DNA from: Burkholderia sp. OK233
Lineage (GTDB): Bacteria > Pseudomonadota > Gammaproteobacteria > Burkholderiales > Burkholderiaceae
Assembly: GCF_900230185.1 (NCBI RefSeq)
Contig: NZ_OCSR01000001.1
Location: 3,534,001 to 3,598,000, forward strand
Direction: 5' to 3'
DNA: 64,000 bases
How positions within the stretch are numbered: the stretch's first letter is position 1; every line of letters begins with the position of its first letter. Under the pieces are notes generated by a model. That model made no database searches and was not told the origin of the DNA. It worked only from the letters and a program-made list of their open reading frames with translations. The translations under genes were made by a program, and so were the position numbers. Positions 16,118-25,755 of this stretch are shown here, in pieces.

Positions 16118-17434
16118 ATGCTGAGGGCGATTTATAACGCGCTCTGGTGGATCATCGCGCCGCTTGCCGTGCTGCGCTTGCTGATCCGTTCGCGCAAGGA
16201 GTGTGGCTATCGCGAGCATATCGCCGAGCGTTTCGGTTACTCGCGTGGCCGGTTGCCGGAAGACAATGCGCCGCTGATCTGGGTGCATGCGGTGTCGGTG
16301 GGCGAGACGCGCGCCGCGCAACCGCTGATCGATGCGCTGATCAAGGCGCGTCCCGACGCGCGAATTCTTTTGACCCATATGACGCCGAGTGGCCGCGCCA
16401 CCGGCGAGCAGATTTTTGGCGACTGTGTGTTGCGCAGCTATCTGCCGTACGACATGCCGCATGCGGTGCGGCGGTTTTTGCGGACGTGGCGGCCATCGCT
16501 CGGTCTGGTGATGGAAACTGAAGTGTGGCCGACGCTGATCGACGAATGCCGTCGCGCGGACGTGCAGTTGGTGCTCACCAATGCGCGGATGTCGGCACGC
16601 TCGTATAAGCGCGCAGCCAAGTTCGGCCATGCGACCAAGGACGTGTTCGGTGGGTTTGCGCGAGTGCTGGCGCAGAGTCCGTCGGATGCGGAGCGGCTCA
16701 CTGCACTCGGTGCGCGTAATGTCGCGGTGCTCGGTAATCTGAAGTTCGATATGAGCACGCCGCCGGAACTGGCGGCGCGTGGCCATGCATGGCGTGCGGC
16801 GATCGGCACGCGGCCCGTGTGGGTCGCGGCGAGTACGCGTGAAGGTGAAGAGGAACTGGTGCTGCAGGCGGTCGCGGCACTCGGTATCGACGATGCGTTG
16901 CTGATCCTGGTGCCGCGTCATCCACAACGGTTTAATGAAGTGGCGGGGCTGGTCGAGAAGGCTGGTTTGCGTCTCGAGCGGCGTTCGACATGGGCGCCTG
17001 TGGCGACGGTGGCATCGGGGGCTGCTTCAAGTGCAGGCGGTGGCGTGCCGGCTTTGCCTGCCGATGTGAACGTGCTGCTTGGCGATTCGATGGGCGAGTT
17101 AGGTGCTTACTACGCGGCTTCGGATCTCGCGTTTATCGGCGGGAGTTTGCTGCCGCTGGGTGGGCAGAATCTGATTGAGGCATGCGCGGTTGGTGTGCCG
17201 GTGCTGATCGGGCCGCATGTGTTCAACTTCACGCAGGCTACCGCGGATGCGGTCGCGGCGGGTGCGGCGGTGCAGGTGCAGGATCCGGCTGATCTGGCGC
17301 GGGCGTTGCGCGAGCTCTTCGGCGACAAAGCGAGGCGGCTGGCGATGGGCGGCGCGGCTTCGGCGTTTGCCGCGCGCCATCGCGGTGCGACGGCACGGAC
17401 TGTGGATGTGTTGATGGCGGTGTTGCCGGAGTGA
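16118..17434 (+). CDS. waaA: 3-deoxy-D-manno-octulosonic acid (Kdo) transferase
   Basis: A 438-residue GT30 family enzyme that transfers Kdo from CMP-Kdo to lipid IVA. An N-terminal membrane anchor (about 4-22) is followed by the conserved GYREHIAERFGY, which carries the catalytic Glu region, and WVHAVSVGETRAAQPLI. The C-terminal half has LLGDSMGEL and the donor-site segment GGSLLPLGGQNLIEACAVGVPV. An Ala/Gly-rich insertion near residues 295-312 looks like a low-complexity loop. It ends the waaC-kdoO-waaA block and converges on ureG. Confidence 0.96.
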   Translation: MLRAIYNALWWIIAPLAVLRLLIRSRKECGYREHIAERFGYSRGRLPEDNAPLIWVHAVSVGETRAAQPLIDALIKARPDARILLTHMTPSGRATGEQIFGDCVLRSYLPYDMPHAVRRFLRTWRPSLGLVMETEVWPTLIDECRRADVQLVLTNARMSARSYKRAAKFGHATKDVFGGFARVLAQSPSDAERLTALGARNVAVLGNLKFDMSTPPELAARGHAWRAAIGTRPVWVAASTREGEEELVLQAVAALGIDDALLILVPRHPQRFNEVAGLVEKAGLRLERRSTWAPVATVASGAASSAGGGVPALPADVNVLLGDSMGELGAYYAASDLAFIGGSLLPLGGQNLIEACAVGVPVLIGPHVFNFTQATADAVAAGAAVQVQDPADLARALRELFGDKARRLAMGGAASAFAARHRGATARTVDVLMAVLPE

Positions 17435-17437
17435 GGA

Positions 17438-17455
17438 GAGGCGCCAAAGCGCCTC
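17438..17455. terminator. Hairpin between convergent waaA and ureG
   Basis: A seven-base-pair stem GAGGCGC/GCGCCTC has a CAAA loop just past the waaA stop, and a second TTCAAAGC/GCTTTGAA palindrome lies 12 bp further. No T run follows, so termination is likely but not certain. Confidence 0.5.
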
Positions 17456-17495
17456 GACTTCAAAGATTCAAAGCTTTGAAACGCGTCTCTCGGGC

Positions 17496-18149
17496 TCAAG
17501 CCTTCAACAGCCCCTTCTTCTCGATAAACTTCACCACTACATCCAATCCGTCGAGCGCCTTCAGATTGCACATCACGAAGGGTCGCTCGCCGCGCATCTT
17601 CTTCGCGTCCGAAGCCATCACCTCGAGATTCGCGCCGACCATCGGTGCGAGGTCGGTCTTGTTGATCACCAGCAGATCCGACTTCGTAATGCCTGGGCCG
17701 CCTTTGCGCGGAATCTTTTCGCCGCCGGCTACGTCGATCACGTAGATCGTCAGGTCCGACAGTTCCGGGCTGAAGGTCGCCGCGAGGTTATCGCCGCCCG
17801 ATTCGATGAACACGATGTCCGCGTCAGGGAAGCGCGTCAACATGCGGTCGACGGCTTCGAGGTTGATCGATGCGTCTTCACGAATCGCCGTGTGCGGGCA
17901 GCCGCCCGTTTCCACACCCATGATCCGCTCGGCCGGCAGCGCGCCTGCTACGGTCAACAGACGTTGGTCTTCTTTCGTATAGATATCGTTGGTGATCGCG
18001 ACGAGGTCGTACTGTTCGCGCATCGCCTTGCAGAGCATTTCGAGCAACGTGGTCTTGCCCGAGCCGACCGGGCCGCCGACGCCCACGCGCAGCGGCGGCA
18101 GTTTCTTCGTGCGGACAGGCGGGTGAGCGGGGTGATGAGGTGCGTTCAT
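17496..18149 (-). CDS. ureG: Urease accessory GTPase UreG
   Basis: A 217-residue SIMIBI-class GTPase that powers nickel delivery to urease in the UreDFG complex. The P-loop GPVGSGKT is residues 26-33, the nickel-binding Cys-Pro-His ([11 protein letters not shown]) is near 84-86, and NKTDLAP near 165 gives base specificity. The N-terminal 15 residues are His/Pro-rich ([10 protein letters not shown]) and may hold metal. It is the last gene of the ureABCEFG run, 11 bp after ureF. Confidence 0.97.
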   Translation of the reverse strand: MNAPHHPAHPPVRTKKLPPLRVGVGGPVGSGKTTLLEMLCKAMREQYDLVAITNDIYTKEDQRLLTVAGALPAERIMGVETGGCPHTAIREDASINLEAVDRMLTRFPDADIVFIESGGDNLAATFSPELSDLTIYVIDVAGGEKIPRKGGPGITKSDLLVINKTDLAPMVGANLEVMASDAKKMRGERPFVMCNLKALDGLDVVVKFIEKKGLLKA

Positions 18150-18160
18150 GATGGATCTAT

Positions 18161-18841
18161 TTATGAGCGGAAGAGCCGCGAATACTGCGACTCGTGACGC
18201 GCCGACAGAATGCCTAATTGCGGCGCGAAGGTGTTGATGTTTTCAGGTGGCGTGGCCAAGGCTCGTTTGACGGCGGCATCGATCGGTTCGCGTAACGCGA
18301 CGATGATGCGCTGGCCGGCGAGTTGGCCTAGCGGCACGGCCTTCAATGCTGCGGCGGCCTGATTTTCTACCCAGCTGAATGCGTAGGCAGCGAGCGCGGC
18401 GTCAGGCGCTGCGTCGTGGGCGAAAGCGGCGAAGGCGAACGCCGTGGGTTGGGCCAAGGGCTTGAGCGATGCCAGCGTCATACGCCGTTCTGCGTCGCCC
18501 CATTCGAGCGACACGCACAATTGTCGTAGTGACCAGCCCATTTGTTCAGTCTCGCGTCGTAGTTCAGCAGACTCACGGCTTGCCAGGAATTCGCTGTTCG
18601 CCTCGCGCAAGCCGTCGGCATCGTGCGCGCGCCAGCGTTCCATCTGATGCGCAAGAAACGGCAACTCGCCACGCGCGAGCACATCGGTTAAACCGCTCGC
18701 GATCCAATTGCGTGCGGAATCCGCGTCGGTGATGAGTTGCGCTTCGATCGCGGCTTCGAGACCCTGCGAGTAGCTGAACGCGCCGATCGGCAGCGCCGGC
18801 GACGCGAGATGCAGCAGCGCTGTGAGTTCAGCGATGCGCAT
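18161..18841 (-). CDS. ureF: Urease accessory protein UreF
   Basis: A 226-residue helical protein that links UreD and UreG and acts as the checkpoint for UreG GTP hydrolysis. The start is set at [20 protein letters not shown]. The open frame runs 47 codons further, but that part is the antisense-like reading of the ureE His tail. The family motif [13 protein letters not shown] is residues 17-29 and [19 protein letters not shown] lies near 150. Its start overlaps the ureE end by 14 bp, so translation is probably coupled. Confidence 0.96.
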   Translation of the reverse strand: MRIAELTALLHLASPALPIGAFSYSQGLEAAIEAQLITDADSARNWIASGLTDVLARGELPFLAHQMERWRAHDADGLREANSEFLASRESAELRRETEQMGWSLRQLCVSLEWGDAERRMTLASLKPLAQPTAFAFAAFAHDAAPDAALAAYAFSWVENQAAAALKAVPLGQLAGQRIIVALREPIDAAVKRALATPPENINTFAPQLGILSARHESQYSRLFRS

Positions 18842-19496
18842 GGTGATGATGATGCCCGTGGCCGCACGATTCGTCGTGGACGTGATTGTCGTCTTTGGGA
18901 TCGTGCGAGTGGTCGTTGCCGTGGTCATGGTCATGGTCATGCGAATGCCCATGATCATGATCGTGCGAATGCTCATGCCCATGATGCTCGCCGAACACCT
19001 GCTGAGCTAACGCATAGTCTTCCGCAAAGGTCTCATCATGACCATGCTTATGCCCACCGCCATACGCGCCCGATTCCGGCTGAAACGGCATCGACACCTG
19101 ATCCACGCTTGCGCCGATACGCTTCAACATATCGGCCAGCACCGGATCATATTCGAGCTTCAGATAATCAGCGCCGACTTCGACCGGCGTATGACGATTG
19201 CCCAGGTGATACGCGGCGCGCGTCAACGTCAACGCATCTTTCGCGCGGACAACCAGCACCGCCTCGGGCGCGGCGACCACGCGCACCAGGCCGCCGTCAT
19301 CAGCGACCAGAATATCGCCGTCGCGCAGCACGGTACCGCGCGGCAATAACAGCGCGACTTCCTCGCCGTTATCCAACGTTGCTGCAAGACGGCTCTTACG
19401 CCGGTCATCAAACGCGAGCGTCAAGGTCGGCGCGCGCTTCACCAGCACAGGTGCTAGTTTCAGATGCGGCGCAATCAGTTTGTCGATAGTGCGCAT
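18828..19496 (-). CDS. ureE: Urease nickel chaperone UreE with long His-rich tail
   Basis: A 222-residue protein. The N-terminal domain (about 1-75) and metal-binding domain (about 80-150, with [12 protein letters not shown]) are those of UreE, which carries nickel to apo-urease. The C-terminal ~53 residues contain about 23 His, mostly in His-Asp and His-Ser alternation, ending in a run of five His near the last Arg. Such tails store several nickel ions. The DNA of the tail is a CAT/GATG-rich imprecise repeat. It starts three bases after ureC stops. Confidence 0.97.
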   Translation of the reverse strand: MRTIDKLIAPHLKLAPVLVKRAPTLTLAFDDRRKSRLAATLDNGEEVALLLPRGTVLRDGDILVADDGGLVRVVAAPEAVLVVRAKDALTLTRAAYHLGNRHTPVEVGADYLKLEYDPVLADMLKRIGASVDQVSMPFQPESGAYGGGHKHGHDETFAEDYALAQQVFGEHHGHEHSHDHDHGHSHDHDHDHGNDHSHDPKDDNHVHDESCGHGHHHHHAHR

Positions 19497-19499
19497 GGT

Positions 19500-21206
19500 T
19501 TAGAACAAAAAGTAACGTTGCGCCATCGGCAGTACAGTTGCTGGCTCGCAGGTCAGCAACTGACCATCAGCGATAACCTGATACGTCTCAGGATCGACGC
19601 TGATCGCCGGACGCCACGCGTTGTGAATCATGTCCGCCTTCGTGATCTTGCGGCAGTTCTTCACAGCAACGATACGCTTATTCAGACCATAGCGTTCACC
19701 GACGCCCGCATCCGCCGCCATCTGTGAAACGAAGGTCAGGGAAGTACGTCCCAGCGCACCGCCACGCGTCGCGAACATCTCGCGATAGTGGACCGGTTGC
19801 GGCGTCGGAATCGACGCGTTCGGGTCGCCCATCTGCGCCATCGCGATCATGCCGCCCTTCAGGATCAGCGACGGCTTGATGCCGAAAAACGCCGGTTCCC
19901 AGAACACCAGATCGGCCCACTTGCCCGGTTCGATCGAGCCGACTTCATGCGAGATACCGTGCGTGATGGCCGGGTTGATCGTGTACTTGGCGATATAACG
20001 CTTCGCGCGGAAATTGTCGTGACGTGCGTTGTCTTCGGGCAGCGCGCCGCGTTGCACCTTCATCTTGTGCGCGGTCTGCCACGTGCGGATGATCACTTCG
20101 CCCACGCGCCCCATCGCCTGCGAATCCGACGACAGCATCGACAATGCGCCGAGGTCGTGCAGGATGTCTTCGGCGGCGATGGTCTCGCGACGAATGCGCG
20201 ACTCGGCAAAGGCGATATCTTCCGCAATCGACGGGTCCAGGTGATGGCACACCATCAGCATGTCGAGATGCTCTTCGAGCGTGTTGACGGTATACGGGCG
20301 CGTCGGATTGGTCGACGAGGGCAGCACGTTCGCTTCGCCGCACACCTTGATGATGTCCGGTGCGTGGCCACCGCCTGCGCCTTCCGTGTGATACGTGTGG
20401 ATCGTGCGGCCCTTGAACGCAGCCACCGTTGCTTCCACAAAGCCGGCTTCGTTCAGCGTGTCGGTGTGGATCGCGACCTGCGTGTCGGTATCGTCGGCGA
20501 CGGACAGACAGTTGTCGATTGCAGCCGGCGTCGTGCCCCAGTCTTCGTGCAGCTTCAAACCGATCGCCCCCGCGGCGATCTGCTCCAAAGCAGGCTGCGG
20601 CTGGCTCACATTGCCCTTGCCGAGAAAGCCGAGATTCATTGGATAACCATCGGCCGCTTGCAGCATGCGTTCGAGATGCCACGGACCCGGCGTGCAAGTC
20701 GTGGCATTCGTACCCGTTGCCGGACCCGTGCCGCCGCCGAGCATCGTCGTCACGCCGCTCGCGAGCGCTTCTTCGATTTGTTGGGGGCTGATGAAGTGGA
20801 TGTGCGTATCGATGCCACCCGCCGTCACGATCAGGCCTTCGCCGGCGATCACTTCAGTGGACGCGCCGATCGCAATCGTCACGTTCGGCTGGATGTCGGG
20901 ATTGCCCGCTTTGCCGATCGCAGCGATGCGGCCGTTCTTGATGCCGATGTCGGCCTTGACGATGCCCCAGTGATCGAGAATCACCGCGTTCGTCACGACG
21001 GTATCGACCACGTCGGCATGTACGCGTTGCGACTGGCCCATGCCGTCGCGAATCACTTTGCCGCCGCCGAATTTCACTTCTTCGCCGTAGGTCGTGAAGT
21101 CGCGTTCGACTTCGATCAGCAGTTCGGTGTCGGCGAGGCGCACGCGGTCGCCGGTGGTGGGGCCGAACATTTCCGCGTATGCGCGGCGGCCGATGCGTAA
21201 TGTCAT
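19500..21206 (-). CDS. ureC: Urease alpha subunit UreC
   Basis: The 568-residue catalytic subunit, which hydrolyses urea to ammonia and carbamate at a two-nickel centre. Visible landmarks are the nickel ligands in [11 protein letters not shown] (about 134-136), the carbamylated-Lys segment [11 protein letters not shown] (about 215-222), the ligand/catalytic segments HTDTLNE and [15 protein letters not shown], and the mobile-flap Cys in MVCHHLDP. Length is standard for three-subunit bacterial ureases. It sits between ureB and ureE. Confidence 0.98.
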   Translation of the reverse strand: MTLRIGRRAYAEMFGPTTGDRVRLADTELLIEVERDFTTYGEEVKFGGGKVIRDGMGQSQRVHADVVDTVVTNAVILDHWGIVKADIGIKNGRIAAIGKAGNPDIQPNVTIAIGASTEVIAGEGLIVTAGGIDTHIHFISPQQIEEALASGVTTMLGGGTGPATGTNATTCTPGPWHLERMLQAADGYPMNLGFLGKGNVSQPQPALEQIAAGAIGLKLHEDWGTTPAAIDNCLSVADDTDTQVAIHTDTLNEAGFVEATVAAFKGRTIHTYHTEGAGGGHAPDIIKVCGEANVLPSSTNPTRPYTVNTLEEHLDMLMVCHHLDPSIAEDIAFAESRIRRETIAAEDILHDLGALSMLSSDSQAMGRVGEVIIRTWQTAHKMKVQRGALPEDNARHDNFRAKRYIAKYTINPAITHGISHEVGSIEPGKWADLVFWEPAFFGIKPSLILKGGMIAMAQMGDPNASIPTPQPVHYREMFATRGGALGRTSLTFVSQMAADAGVGERYGLNKRIVAVKNCRKITKADMIHNAWRPAISVDPETYQVIADGQLLTCEPATVLPMAQRYFLF

Positions 21207-21261
21207 GGTGAGGGTCCGGAAATGAACAGGGTGGTCGGAGCGAGCGTGCGCGGTTGGCGCA

Positions 21262-21567
21262 TCAGAGCTTGCCCATCACCTTGCCGTTGAAGCCGTAAAC
21301 GACGCGGTCACCCGCCAGTTCGACTAGTTCTACAGTGCGTTCCTGGCCGGGCTCGAAGCGCACGGCGGTGCCCGCTGCGATGTTGAGCCGGAAGCCGCGC
21401 GCCGCTTCGCGATCGAAAGAGAGCGCCTCGTTCACTTCATAGAAGTGATAGTGCGAGCCGATCTGCACCGGACGGTCGCCGGTATTCGACACGATCACCG
21501 TGACGGTGGCGCGGCCCACGTTGAGTTCGTGTTCGCCGTCGTCGATGAGGAGTTCGCCGGGAATCAT
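21262..21567 (-). CDS. ureB: Urease beta subunit UreB
   Basis: The 101-residue structural beta subunit. It begins [16 protein letters not shown] and carries the family segment [21 protein letters not shown], followed by [18 protein letters not shown]. It packs with UreA and UreC in the (abc)3 urease. It starts 17 bp after ureA and lies 55 bp upstream of ureC. Confidence 0.97.
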   Translation of the reverse strand: MIPGELLIDDGEHELNVGRATVTVIVSNTGDRPVQIGSHYHFYEVNEALSFDREAARGFRLNIAAGTAVRFEPGQERTVELVELAGDRVVYGFNGKVMGKL

Positions 21568-21584
21568 GGGGCTGCCTTGCGTGA

Positions 21585-21887
21585 TTAGGGGATCGGGTGA
21601 TGAACGGTGACGAGCTTGGTGCCGTCGGGGAACGTGGCTTCGACCTGGATGTCGGGGATCATTTCCGGCACGCCTTCCATCACATCGGCGCGCGTCAGCA
21701 GCGTGGTGCCGTAATGCATGACCTCGGCGACGGTCTTGCCGTCACGGGCCGCTTCCATCAGCGCGGCGGTGATGAAGGCGATCGCTTCCGGGTAATTCAG
21801 TTTGAGGCCGCGGGCGCGGCGCCGTTCGGCGAGCAGCGCGGCGGTGAAGATCAGGAGCTTGTCCTTCTCGCGAGGTGTCAGCTTCAT
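21585..21887 (-). CDS. ureA: Urease gamma subunit UreA
   Basis: The 100-residue gamma subunit, starting at [14 protein letters not shown]; the 40 codons upstream in the open frame are not family-like. Conserved [24 protein letters not shown] and [18 protein letters not shown] segments are present. It follows the substrate-binding-protein gene by 171 bp on the same strand, so transcription from the sigma54 promoter at 22931 could read into it. No separate promoter was recognised in the gap. Confidence 0.97.
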   Translation of the reverse strand: MKLTPREKDKLLIFTAALLAERRRARGLKLNYPEAIAFITAALMEAARDGKTVAEVMHYGTTLLTRADVMEGVPEMIPDIQVEATFPDGTKLVTVHHPIP

Positions 21888-22058
21888 CGGATATCGGGTT
21901 GGGTTACGCCCGTCCCAGTCAGGACAGGCGTCGGATGCGATCGGGGTCGCGTTTCGTTGCGCGCCATCGCGGTCGCTCGAAATACGGCGCGAAACAAACC
22001 GCGACAAGCTTACCGCCAGATCTGCTTACAAAGATATCAAGCTGAATTAACGACCCGC

Positions 22059-22862
22059 TTACAGGTTGGTCGGCAAGGGCGCGCCGAACCACTTCTTCGA
22101 CATCGTGTTGAGCGTGCCGTCCGCCTTCGCTTGGGCGATGGCGGCGTTGACCTTCGTCTGCAGCCGGCTTTCATTCTTGTTCATGCCGACGAAACATGGT
22201 GAATCCTTTATAACGAACTTAGGTTCCGGACGACGCGGCGGATTCTTCGCATTGATGGCGGCGGCGACGATGTTGCCGGCAGCGATCAACTGCACCTGAC
22301 CCGAGAGGAACGCCGCGATGGTCGCGTTGTTATCTTCGAAGCGTTTGATGGTGGCGTTCGGCGCCATTTGCGTGAGGCCGATTTCTTCGAGCGCGCCGCG
22401 CGTGGCGCCGACCGTCTTGCCGGTGAGATCGGCGGGGCCGGTGACCTTGATGTCGGCGGGACCGAATACGCCCTGGTAGTACGGCGCATACGCCGTCGAA
22501 AAGTCGATGACCTTGTCGCGCTCAGGCGTTTTGCCGAGCGACGAGATCACCAGATCGACCTTACCCGTTTGCAGATACGGAATGCGGTTCGCGCTGTTGA
22601 CCGGCACGAGTTCGAGCTTCACGTTCATCGACTTCGCCAGCATCGCGGCGGTATCGATGTCATAGCCTTGCGGCTTCATATCCGCGCCGACCGAGCCGAA
22701 CGGCGGATAGTCTTCGGGAACTGCAACTTTCAGCACGCCGGCTTTAGCGATGTTGTCGAGCGTATCCGCGTGGGCGGCGGGCGCATTGATGGCGAGGACG
22801 GGCGAGAGCAGCAGTGCGGCGAGCCAGGCGCGACGCGCAGGGCGAAGGGTCGATCGGGTCAT
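22059..22862 (-). CDS. Periplasmic substrate-binding protein (family 3, amino-acid type) inside the urease block
   Basis: A 267-residue exported protein with a signal peptide (basic MTRSTLRPARR, hydrophobic core, cleavage near AHA-D at ~33). The mature part is a family-3 solute-binding protein: GVLKVAVPEDYPPFG, GYDIDTAAMLAKSM, DLVISSLGKTPERDKVIDFS and TVGATRGALEE. These normally serve ABC importers of polar amino acids, opines or related amines. No permease or ATPase gene is next to it. A sigma54 promoter and two NtrC-like sites lie directly upstream, so it is probably made under nitrogen limitation. Its position between ureD and ureA is unusual. Confidence 0.93.
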   Translation of the reverse strand: MTRSTLRPARRAWLAALLLSPVLAINAPAAHADTLDNIAKAGVLKVAVPEDYPPFGSVGADMKPQGYDIDTAAMLAKSMNVKLELVPVNSANRIPYLQTGKVDLVISSLGKTPERDKVIDFSTAYAPYYQGVFGPADIKVTGPADLTGKTVGATRGALEEIGLTQMAPNATIKRFEDNNATIAAFLSGQVQLIAAGNIVAAAINAKNPPRRPEPKFVIKDSPCFVGMNKNESRLQTKVNAAIAQAKADGTLNTMSKKWFGAPLPTNL

Positions 22863-22930
22863 GTTAGGCGAGCGGTGGTGGCGGGTGGTCGGCTGCCGTC
22901 AGGACGCGGCAGCATCGTGGGGGATTTCGA

Positions 22931-22946
22931 CGCAAGGTATGTGCCA
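22931..22946 (-). promoter_or_regulatory. Sigma54 (-24/-12) promoter of the binding-protein/ureA unit
   Basis: The minus strand reads TGGCACATACCTTGCG, with GG and GC separated by 10 bases as required by RpoN polymerase. It agrees with TGGCAC-N5-TTGC without mismatch. The predicted start of transcription is near 22921, about 59 bases before the ATG at 22862. Confidence 0.85.
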
Positions 22947-22988
22947 TGGCGGTGCAGCATGGCTTGGCGGGGCGAAAGATACGAGAAT

Positions 22989-23026
22989 GCACCGATTTGG
23001 CGCAGTCTGACGCGCCAGATTGGTGC
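22989..23026. promoter_or_regulatory. Two NtrC-like enhancer sites
   Basis: GCACCGATTTGGCGC (22989-23003) and GCGCCAGATTGGTGC (23012-23026) match the NtrC palindrome GCACCAAATTGGTGC at 12 and 13 of 15 positions. Their centres are 23 bp apart, about two helical turns, at roughly -76 and -99 from the predicted sigma54 start. That arrangement suits cooperative NtrC binding. Confidence 0.75.
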
Positions 23027-23086
23027 GCGCGACGTCTTGCGAAAGTGAAAGGCACGCTGTACTACCAGGCGCCTATGTCGAGCGAA

Positions 23087-23968
23087 TCAGGTCGACCAGA
23101 TCCGAAGTGGCACAGCGTCGACGCCATGCACGATCGGGCGCAACTGAAGCCAGCACGCGGTCAAAGCCCGCTGCAGCGTCTCCATAGACCGCGAAACCGC
23201 CCGCACGAGTAAAACCCCTTCAGTGACACAGGAAGCCGCCGCCCGCAACGAATCGTCAAACGGCAGCTGGGCAGTGAGCGCCTCAGCGAGTGCATCATCG
23301 CAGGCCGCCCCGACTGCCCACAGCGTTCCATAAGCGGGAAACCCGGCAAGGCCTTGCGCGGCATCGCGCAATGAATCTTCCGCGCTGAGGCTCGCACGTT
23401 CGAGCCACAGCGCCTCGCCATTCGCGCCAACGATCCGCGACACAGCCCGCAAATGCCCGTCCGACCACCGCTCACCCGCCGCTTGCCGCCCAAGCTGAGT
23501 CGCGTCCCACCCAATCGCGGTAGCGCCTTCGCCAAGCGTCAGCGAAAAATCCAGCATCGCGTTGGCGTGATCGAAAACGATATTGTTCTGCGGCAGCCAG
23601 TCGAGCTTCGCCTGAGGGCCGACACGCACCGCAATATTCTGCCGTGCCGCACGTCCGTTGGACTTGTACCACTTGGTTGCGCCGGGCGTGGTGATAACGG
23701 CATGGGCGCTGTCGCCGACATCCACGTCGATATCGAGTTGATCGCCGCCCGCGATCCCACCCGGCGGGTGCACGATCACCGCGTGGCAGATCGCATGGCC
23801 TTCCGGATAGAGCGGGCGTTGCACGCGCAACGGCCCATCATGCAGCCGATGCTTGAGCGTGGTCCGTTCGCCGTCTTTGACGAAGCCGAGTTCGAGACGC
23901 GCACGCCATTGCGAGTGTGCGGTGGGTTGCGCGGTGGCGAGGGCGGCGTGGTTTTCGTGAAGCGACAT
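23087..23968 (-). CDS. ureD: Urease accessory protein UreD
   Basis: A 293-residue scaffold that binds apo-urease and, with UreF and UreG, channels nickel. The start is set at [16 protein letters not shown]; the 24 residues upstream in the open frame have no support. Family segments are visible: [48 protein letters not shown] and [11 protein letters not shown]. It follows urtE by 174 bp and probably belongs to the urt transcript, while the rest of the urease genes lie beyond the inserted binding-protein gene. Confidence 0.95.
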   Translation of the reverse strand: MSLHENHAALATAQPTAHSQWRARLELGFVKDGERTTLKHRLHDGPLRVQRPLYPEGHAICHAVIVHPPGGIAGGDQLDIDVDVGDSAHAVITTPGATKWYKSNGRAARQNIAVRVGPQAKLDWLPQNNIVFDHANAMLDFSLTLGEGATAIGWDATQLGRQAAGERWSDGHLRAVSRIVGANGEALWLERASLSAEDSLRDAAQGLAGFPAYGTLWAVGAACDDALAEALTAQLPFDDSLRAAASCVTEGVLLVRAVSRSMETLQRALTACWLQLRPIVHGVDAVPLRIWST

Positions 23969-24142
23969 GCGTGCAGACTTGCGAATGAATGAGCGGCTGG
24001 GCGCGGTATTGGGCACAGTAACGGACGCGGCAACAGACACGGCAATGCGCAGCGTGCCCGCACGCGTTAGGCAACGACGAGCCGCGTTGCCACAGGATGC
24101 GGCGAGAATAGCACGCTGTGCTGTTTGTGCTGCTTGTTCCGG

Positions 24143-24835
24143 TCAGACGGCGATCAGTGCACGCACGCCATCCGTATCCATGTTGGCGCCTTCACCGCCC
24201 GCGACGACTTCACCGCGGCTCATTACCCAATACCGGTCGGCGATTTCCTTGGCGAAGTCGTAATACTGTTCGACGAGTAGCACGGTCATGCCCATTTCTT
24301 CGACCAGCTGACGCAACGTGCGGCCAATGTCCTGAATGATCGATGGCTGGATACCTTCGGTGGGTTCATCGAGGATCAGCAATTGTGGCTCGCTCATCAG
24401 CGCGCGGCCGATCGCGAGCTGTTGTTGCTGACCGCCGGAGAGATCGCCGCCGCGGCGGCTGCGCATATCCTTCAGGACGGGGAAGAGTTCGTAAATGCGA
24501 TCCGGGATTTTCTTCGGGGCTTTTTTGCTGGCCGCACCGACCAACAGATTTTCTTCGACGGTTAGCCGCGGGAAGATGTCACGGCCTTGCGGGACGTAGG
24601 CGAGGCCTTTCTCCACGCGCGAGTAGGTCGGCAGCTTGGTGATCGGTGTGCCGCGCCAGGCGATTGAGCCGCTCTTGGTTTGAACGACGCCCATCAGGCA
24701 TCTAAGCAGCGTTGTCTTGCCGACGCCATTGCGGCCCAGCAGGACGGTGAGCTTGCCGTCGGGCACGGTGAGTTTCACATCACGAAGAATGTGGCTGCCG
24801 CCGTAGTACTGGTTCAGGTTTTCTACTTCTAGCAT
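24143..24835 (-). CDS. urtE: Urea ABC transporter ATPase UrtE
   Basis: A 230-residue ABC ATPase of the LivF type: Walker A LLGRNGVGKTTL (about 32-42), signature LSGGQQQQLAIGRAL, Walker B LLILDEPTEGIQPS. The IAWRGTPITKLPTY and GLAYVPQGRDIFP segments are typical of UrtE. With UrtD it energises urea import through UrtBC. It is the last of five urt genes in one direction. Confidence 0.95.
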   Translation of the reverse strand: MLEVENLNQYYGGSHILRDVKLTVPDGKLTVLLGRNGVGKTTLLRCLMGVVQTKSGSIAWRGTPITKLPTYSRVEKGLAYVPQGRDIFPRLTVEENLLVGAASKKAPKKIPDRIYELFPVLKDMRSRRGGDLSGGQQQQLAIGRALMSEPQLLILDEPTEGIQPSIIQDIGRTLRQLVEEMGMTVLLVEQYYDFAKEIADRYWVMSRGEVVAGGEGANMDTDGVRALIAV

Positions 24836-24891
24836 GTCGGTCGATCCTTGAATTCTGGTGGCTTGTTGCGGCCGTGGTTTGATTGCGGCCG

Positions 24892-25755
24892 TTACCGCCC
24901 GAGATAGGACTCGATCACCGTCTCATCCCTCTTCACCTCATCAAGCGTGCCGTGAGCGAGCACTCGCCCTTCGGCCATCACCGTGACCTTCCCCTTCTCA
25001 CCCGATAGCGCTGCGACAAACTCCATATCGTGTTCGACAACCATCATCGAACAACTGCCGCGCAAGTGATTGAGCAGCTCAGCCAATTGCATGGTCTCGT
25101 CATCGGTCATGCCCGCTGCAGGCTCGTCGAGCAATAGAAGCGCCGGTTGCTGCATCAGCAACATCCCAATTTCGAGCCGCTGTTTCTGCCCATGTGACAG
25201 CTCGCCCGCAAGCCGTCGCGCCTCACTCTCAAGCCCGATCAAAGCCAACGTCTCTTCAATCCGCGCTTGCGCCTCACGATCCAATCGCGCACGCAGAGAA
25301 GCCCACCATCCCTTGTCAGCCTTCATGGCCAACTCAAGGTTCTCCCACACAGGATGCTGCTCGAACACCGTCGGCTTCTGAAACTTGCGCCCAATCCCGG
25401 CGCGCGCAATAGACGGCTCATTCATCCGCGTCAAATCGATCGACTGCCCCAAAAAAACCTTCCCGGAATCCGGTTCGGTCTTCCCGGTGATGACATCCAT
25501 CATCGTCGTCTTGCCGGCGCCATTCGGCCCGATGATGCAACGCAACTCACCCGCGTTGATCGATAGAGTCAGCGCATTCAACGCACGAAATCCATCGAAA
25601 CTCACGGTCACGTCTTCAAGGTACAGAATCGTCCCGTGCGAAATATCGATCTCGCCCGGCACCACCGCGTGCCCCATGCTGGCGACACCGCTCAGCGACC
25701 GTTCGGCAGGCTCTTCAGGTAATGCAAGATCAGGAACCATCGGGTTTTCGTTCAT
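24892..25755 (-). CDS. urtD: Urea ABC transporter ATPase UrtD
   Basis: A 287-residue LivG-type ATPase: Walker A IIGPNGAGKTTMMDVI, signature LSHGQKQRLEIGMLL, Walker B LLLLDEPAAGMTDDE. The N-terminal ~35 residues form a polar extension before the ATPase core. The ATG overlaps the urtC stop by four bases, indicating translational coupling. It lies 56 bp ahead of urtE. Confidence 0.95.
   Translation of the reverse strand: MNENPMVPDLALPEEPAERSLSGVASMGHAVVPGEIDISHGTILYLEDVTVSFDGFRALNALTLSINAGELRCIIGPNGAGKTTMMDVITGKTEPDSGKVFLGQSIDLTRMNEPSIARAGIGRKFQKPTVFEQHPVWENLELAMKADKGWWASLRARLDREAQARIEETLALIGLESEARRLAGELSHGQKQRLEIGMLLMQQPALLLLDEPAAGMTDDETMQLAELLNHLRGSCSMMVVEHDMEFVAALSGEKGKVTVMAEGRVLAHGTLDEVKRDETVIESYLGR

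Noticed and set aside
19788..21200. 470-codon plus-strand frame opposite ureC
   Set aside because: Shadow of ureC in high-GC DNA; no ribosome site and no recognisable domain.
24062..24110. Possible sigma54 promoter before ureD
   Set aside because: TGGCA and TTGC occur on the minus strand, but the spacing between GG and GC is wrong for RpoN.
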